Virus record (IMG/VR): IMGVR_UViG_3300032134_000127
Span: 1-41,126 of that record
DNA length: 41,126 nucleotides
Source: a virus
Strand: one strand, 5' to 3'
This document shows positions 39,347 through 41,126 of the stretch, in pieces. The notes beneath the pieces were generated by a model. The model saw nothing but the letters and a program-made list of their open reading frames with translations, did no database searches and was not told where the DNA came from. Each line of letters opens with the position of its first letter. The stretch's first letter is position 1. A program made the position numbers and the translations under genes.

Positions 39347-40377
39347 AGAGGCTATCGTCGGACGAGTTACGCGAAGCTCTCAAGGCGGTCTCCGCTTATG
39401 GGAGTATCACCGCAGCCGCGGAAGCGCTTGGCGTGCCGCGTAGGACGTTGTCGAGCCGTCTGTCAGCGGCAAAATTGCGCGATGATGAGCAGTCAACTGA
39501 CGCCGCGGCCGAGCTACCCGAGTTCCCCGACGACGATATATCGGTCAGCGAAATTCTCGACAACATGGAGCGGCGCTTCGAAAAGCGGATCGCCGCCCAA
39601 TCCGCCCGCGATTGGTATGAAGTCAAGATCAAGGGGAACGAGCCGATCGGACTCTGCTTTGTTGGCGATCCACATATTGATAGCAATGGTTGCAACATCC
39701 CGCTGCTACGCCGTGATTTGGAGATCATGTCCAGGTCTGGCATGTTCGGCGTCAATATCGGCGACACGACCGATGGCGACTGGCCGGGACGGTTGATGCG
39801 ATTGCATAGCCAGAGTGACACCAGCCTCGACACCGCTCGGCGCCTAGCCAACTATTTGCTAAACGACAGCGGCGTCAACTGGCTCGCGTGGATTATGGGG
39901 AACCACGACAGCTGGGGCGCGGATGCCGATTTGATGCGTGCTAGAAACATCAAGCAGATTCCCATGTCCGATTGGATGGCGCGCTGGCAGCTTGTCTTCC
40001 CCAACGGCCGCCGCTGCAAGATCATCTCGAGCCACAGTTTCAAGGGCCACAGTATGTGGAACCTGCTGCATTCAAATCAGCGCGCAGCGACAACCACGGC
40101 CGAGGCTCATATATATGCGTCGGGCCATTTGCATAACTGGGCGATCCATCAGGAAGAGAATGCGCACCGCGAATTCATTTACTGGCTGGTGCGGAGCCGC
40201 GGATACAAATATATCGACGAGTATGCCGATCGCCTCGGCCATGCTCAGCAGCAACACGGCGCGACAATCTGTGCCGTGATCGACCCCCAAACCGATAGCG
40301 AGACGCGCTTTGTTCAGTGCTTTGCCGACCTGGCAGAAGCCGCAGAGTACCTGGAATGGAAACGGTCACGCTCCTAA
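39343..40377 (+). CDS. HTH-metallophosphoesterase fusion
   Basis: This 344-residue protein starts with GTG at 39343, overlapping the endolysin stop. Residues about 15-46 form a Fis/HTH-like segment (YGSITAAAEALGVPRRTLSSRL). From residue 95 a calcineurin-type phosphoesterase follows with all metal ligands: Asp109-x-His111 (FVGDPHID), Asp141 (NIGDTTDGDW), Asn187-His188-Asp189 (MGNHDS), His231 (ISSHSF) and His262-x-His264 (ASGHLHNW). It could hydrolyse nucleotides, nucleic acids or phosphoproteins. Placing a DNA-binding helix on it suggests action on DNA or RNA. The gene lies after the lysis block at the right end of the prophage. Confidence 0.8.
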   Translation: MKRLSSDELREALKAVSAYGSITAAAEALGVPRRTLSSRLSAAKLRDDEQSTDAAAELPEFPDDDISVSEILDNMERRFEKRIAAQSARDWYEVKIKGNEPIGLCFVGDPHIDSNGCNIPLLRRDLEIMSRSGMFGVNIGDTTDGDWPGRLMRLHSQSDTSLDTARRLANYLLNDSGVNWLAWIMGNHDSWGADADLMRARNIKQIPMSDWMARWQLVFPNGRRCKIISSHSFKGHSMWNLLHSNQRAATTTAEAHIYASGHLHNWAIHQEENAHREFIYWLVRSRGYKYIDEYADRLGHAQQQHGATICAVIDPQTDSETRFVQCFADLAEAAEYLEWKRSRS

Positions 40378-40565
40378 AGTATCATCCGATCGGCAGTCTG
40401 ATCCCAGCGGGCTGGCAAGTCGTCCAGCCGGTGCTCCAAACGCACCATAGCCGGCATGCGATTCTGATCGAGAAATGTTTTTGCGACAGCTTGGCAGACG
40501 AACAGTCGCAAAACCAGTCGCAACCTGGTCGCGAAACAGTTGCAATCCCACAAGATCAAGTGTAG
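40356..40565 (+). CDS. Small hypothetical protein at the right prophage end
   Basis: About 69 residues from ATG 40356, overlapping the phosphoesterase gene by 22 bp, with CTGGA upstream. The stretch LLKYHPIGSLIPAGWQVVQP and THHSRHAILIEK looks like folded protein. The Gln/Ser-rich tail (DEQSQNQSQPGRET) is encoded by the repeat cluster proposed as integrase arm sites and may have no structural role. No function is recognised. Confidence 0.5.
   Translation: METVTLLKYHPIGSLIPAGWQVVQPVLQTHHSRHAILIEKCFCDSLADEQSQNQSQPGRETVAIPQDQV
40481..40545 (+). repeat. Probable right integrase arm-type sites
   Basis: AGTCGCAA occurs at 40504-40511 and 40516-40523, with variants GGTCGCGA at 40528-40535 and AGTTGCAA at 40538-40545, spaced 10-12 bp. 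An inverted copy TTGCGACAG lies at 40481-40489. The same word occurs twice near attL. The cluster ends about 115 bp before the attR core. Confidence 0.55.
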
Positions 40566-40661
40566 TCACTCGCTTGCACGTTTTGGCAGCACCGAATTGA
40601 TGCGCTTGATTTAATGGATATGCAGGGTCATATTGCGGTATGCTAAATCATTGATTTAGTG

Positions 40662-40718
40662 GACTGTAAATCTGCCCTCATTAGAGTACGAAGGTTCGAA
40701 TCCTTCCCCCTCCACCAG
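40662..40718 (+). repeat. attR core (57-bp direct repeat, orphan tRNA-Tyr 3' part)
   Basis: Identical to 3134-3190. Here it lacks the 5' half of the tRNA, so no functional tRNA can form. It marks the right boundary of the prophage, and the following GCGCTAATTG is host DNA that originally lay directly behind tRNA-Tyr. Confidence 0.95.
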
Positions 40719-40791
40719 GCGCTAATTGCCGGCTGGCGGGTGGATAATTCGGCCGCTAATGGTGAAATAGGGGGCTGAACGAGATTTTTCG

Positions 40792-40865
<74 letters not shown>

Positions 40866-40999
40866 GTTACGCTGGATTAAGCCTTTTAAGAGAGGCGGTT
40901 CCGGTGAAAAAATAGGCGGCGCGGCTCCTTGAGCGGCGACGTCAACGACTTGTTGGAATATAGCTCCGTATAAGAGAGCGCTATTTAGGACGTAATGAA

Positions 41000-41126
41000 A
41001 TGGCCAAAGTAAAGTTTGAACGCACCAAGCCGCATTGCAACGTTGGCACGGTTGGGCATGTTGATCATGGTAAGACGACACTGACGGCGGCGATCACCAG
41101 GGTTTTAGGTGAGGCTGGCGGTGCGG
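41000..41126 (+). CDS. tuf: Elongation factor Tu, N-terminal part
   Basis: The first 42 codons are present and the rest lies outside the window. [22 protein letters not shown] contains the GHVDHGKT P-loop of EF-Tu, followed by [17 protein letters not shown]-Tu delivers aminoacyl-tRNA to the ribosome. TAGGACG lies upstream of ATG 41000. The tRNA-Tyr, tRNA-Gly, tuf order resembles the tRNA-tufB operon known in many proteobacteria. Here the prophage separates the first tRNA from the rest. TATAAG near 40970 may be part of a gene-proximal promoter. Confidence 0.96.
   Translation, partial: MAKVKFERTKPHCNVGTVGHVDHGKTTLTAAITRVLGEAGGA

Larger units (their letters stand above)
3134..40718 (+). mobile_element. 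Complete temperate podovirus-type prophage inserted in tRNA-Tyr
   Basis: The element is bounded by 57-bp perfect direct repeats and has a tyrosine integrase just inside the left repeat. It holds a contiguous phage genome of about 37.5 kb in modular order: integration, leftward recombination genes, repressor, rightward replication genes, packaging, portal, scaffold, capsid, tail tubes, internal virion proteins, tail fibre, lysis. The virion genes resemble T7-like and BPP-1-like short-tailed phages, while the early region is lambda-like in design. All essential modules look open. The only interruption of a key gene, the major capsid gene, is explained by a group I intron, so the prophage may be inducible. 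Confidence 0.93.

Overview
The window is a piece of a proteobacterial chromosome, most likely from an alphaproteobacterium. The evidence is a moderately GC-rich genome, the gene order rlmB, tRNA-Tyr, tRNA-Gly, tuf, and the style of the proteins. It carries one apparently complete prophage of about 37.6 kb. Host DNA on the left (1-3189) holds an ammonium transporter gene with a small membrane-protein gene behind it, the rRNA methyltransferase gene rlmB, and an intact tRNA-Tyr. Host DNA on the right (40719-41126) holds tRNA-Gly and the start of tuf (EF-Tu). A 57-bp direct repeat (3134-3190 and 40662-40718), which is the 3' part of tRNA-Tyr, marks attL and attR. The phage has therefore been inserted between tRNA-Tyr and tRNA-Gly/tuf, genes that are normally neighbours.

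Early region of the prophage (3191-13316). A tyrosine integrase lies next to attL. A leftward block follows: an AIPR-like gene with a zinc-ribbon ORF directly behind it, a DUF6378-like protein, a small winged-helix (AlpA/Xis-like) protein, a probable single-strand annealing protein, small unknown genes and a PD-(D/E)XK exonuclease. Upstream of this block are a cI-like repressor and an unknown gene. A rightward block follows: a VRR-NUC nuclease, a double-HTH regulator, a LexA-like winged helix, a PP-loop/PAPS-reductase-like protein, and a replication-initiator candidate whose coding sequence contains a dense array of GAAGC/AAGCTT repeats that looks like a lambda-O-style internal origin. A DUF6362-like and an HGG-motif protein close it.

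Late region (13490-40565), all rightward. Packaging genes (small and large terminase) and small genes are followed by a podovirus virion module resembling T7 and Bordetella phage BPP-1: portal, Bbp19-like protein, scaffold, major capsid, cement-like protein, tail tubular proteins A and B, internal virion/ejection proteins and a repeat-rich tail fibre. A lysis block follows: two holin-like proteins, a secreted trypsin-like protease, a spanin-like protein and a GH24 endolysin. An HTH-metallophosphoesterase and a small protein end the phage. No RNA polymerase, DNA polymerase or reverse transcriptase gene is visible.

The most striking element is a compact 245-nt group I intron (20152-20396) inside the major capsid gene. 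Its P2, P3, P4, P6, P7, P7.1/P7.2 and P8 helices can be read directly, and exact excision joins two ORFs into one 288-residue capsid protein. Other points of interest are the repeat array in the replication gene, integrase arm-type repeats at both prophage ends, a 2OG-Fe(II) oxygenase among the virion genes, the secreted protease in the lysis block, the AIPR-like cargo gene, several very small translationally coupled genes, and terminators placed immediately before the ribosome binding sites of late genes.
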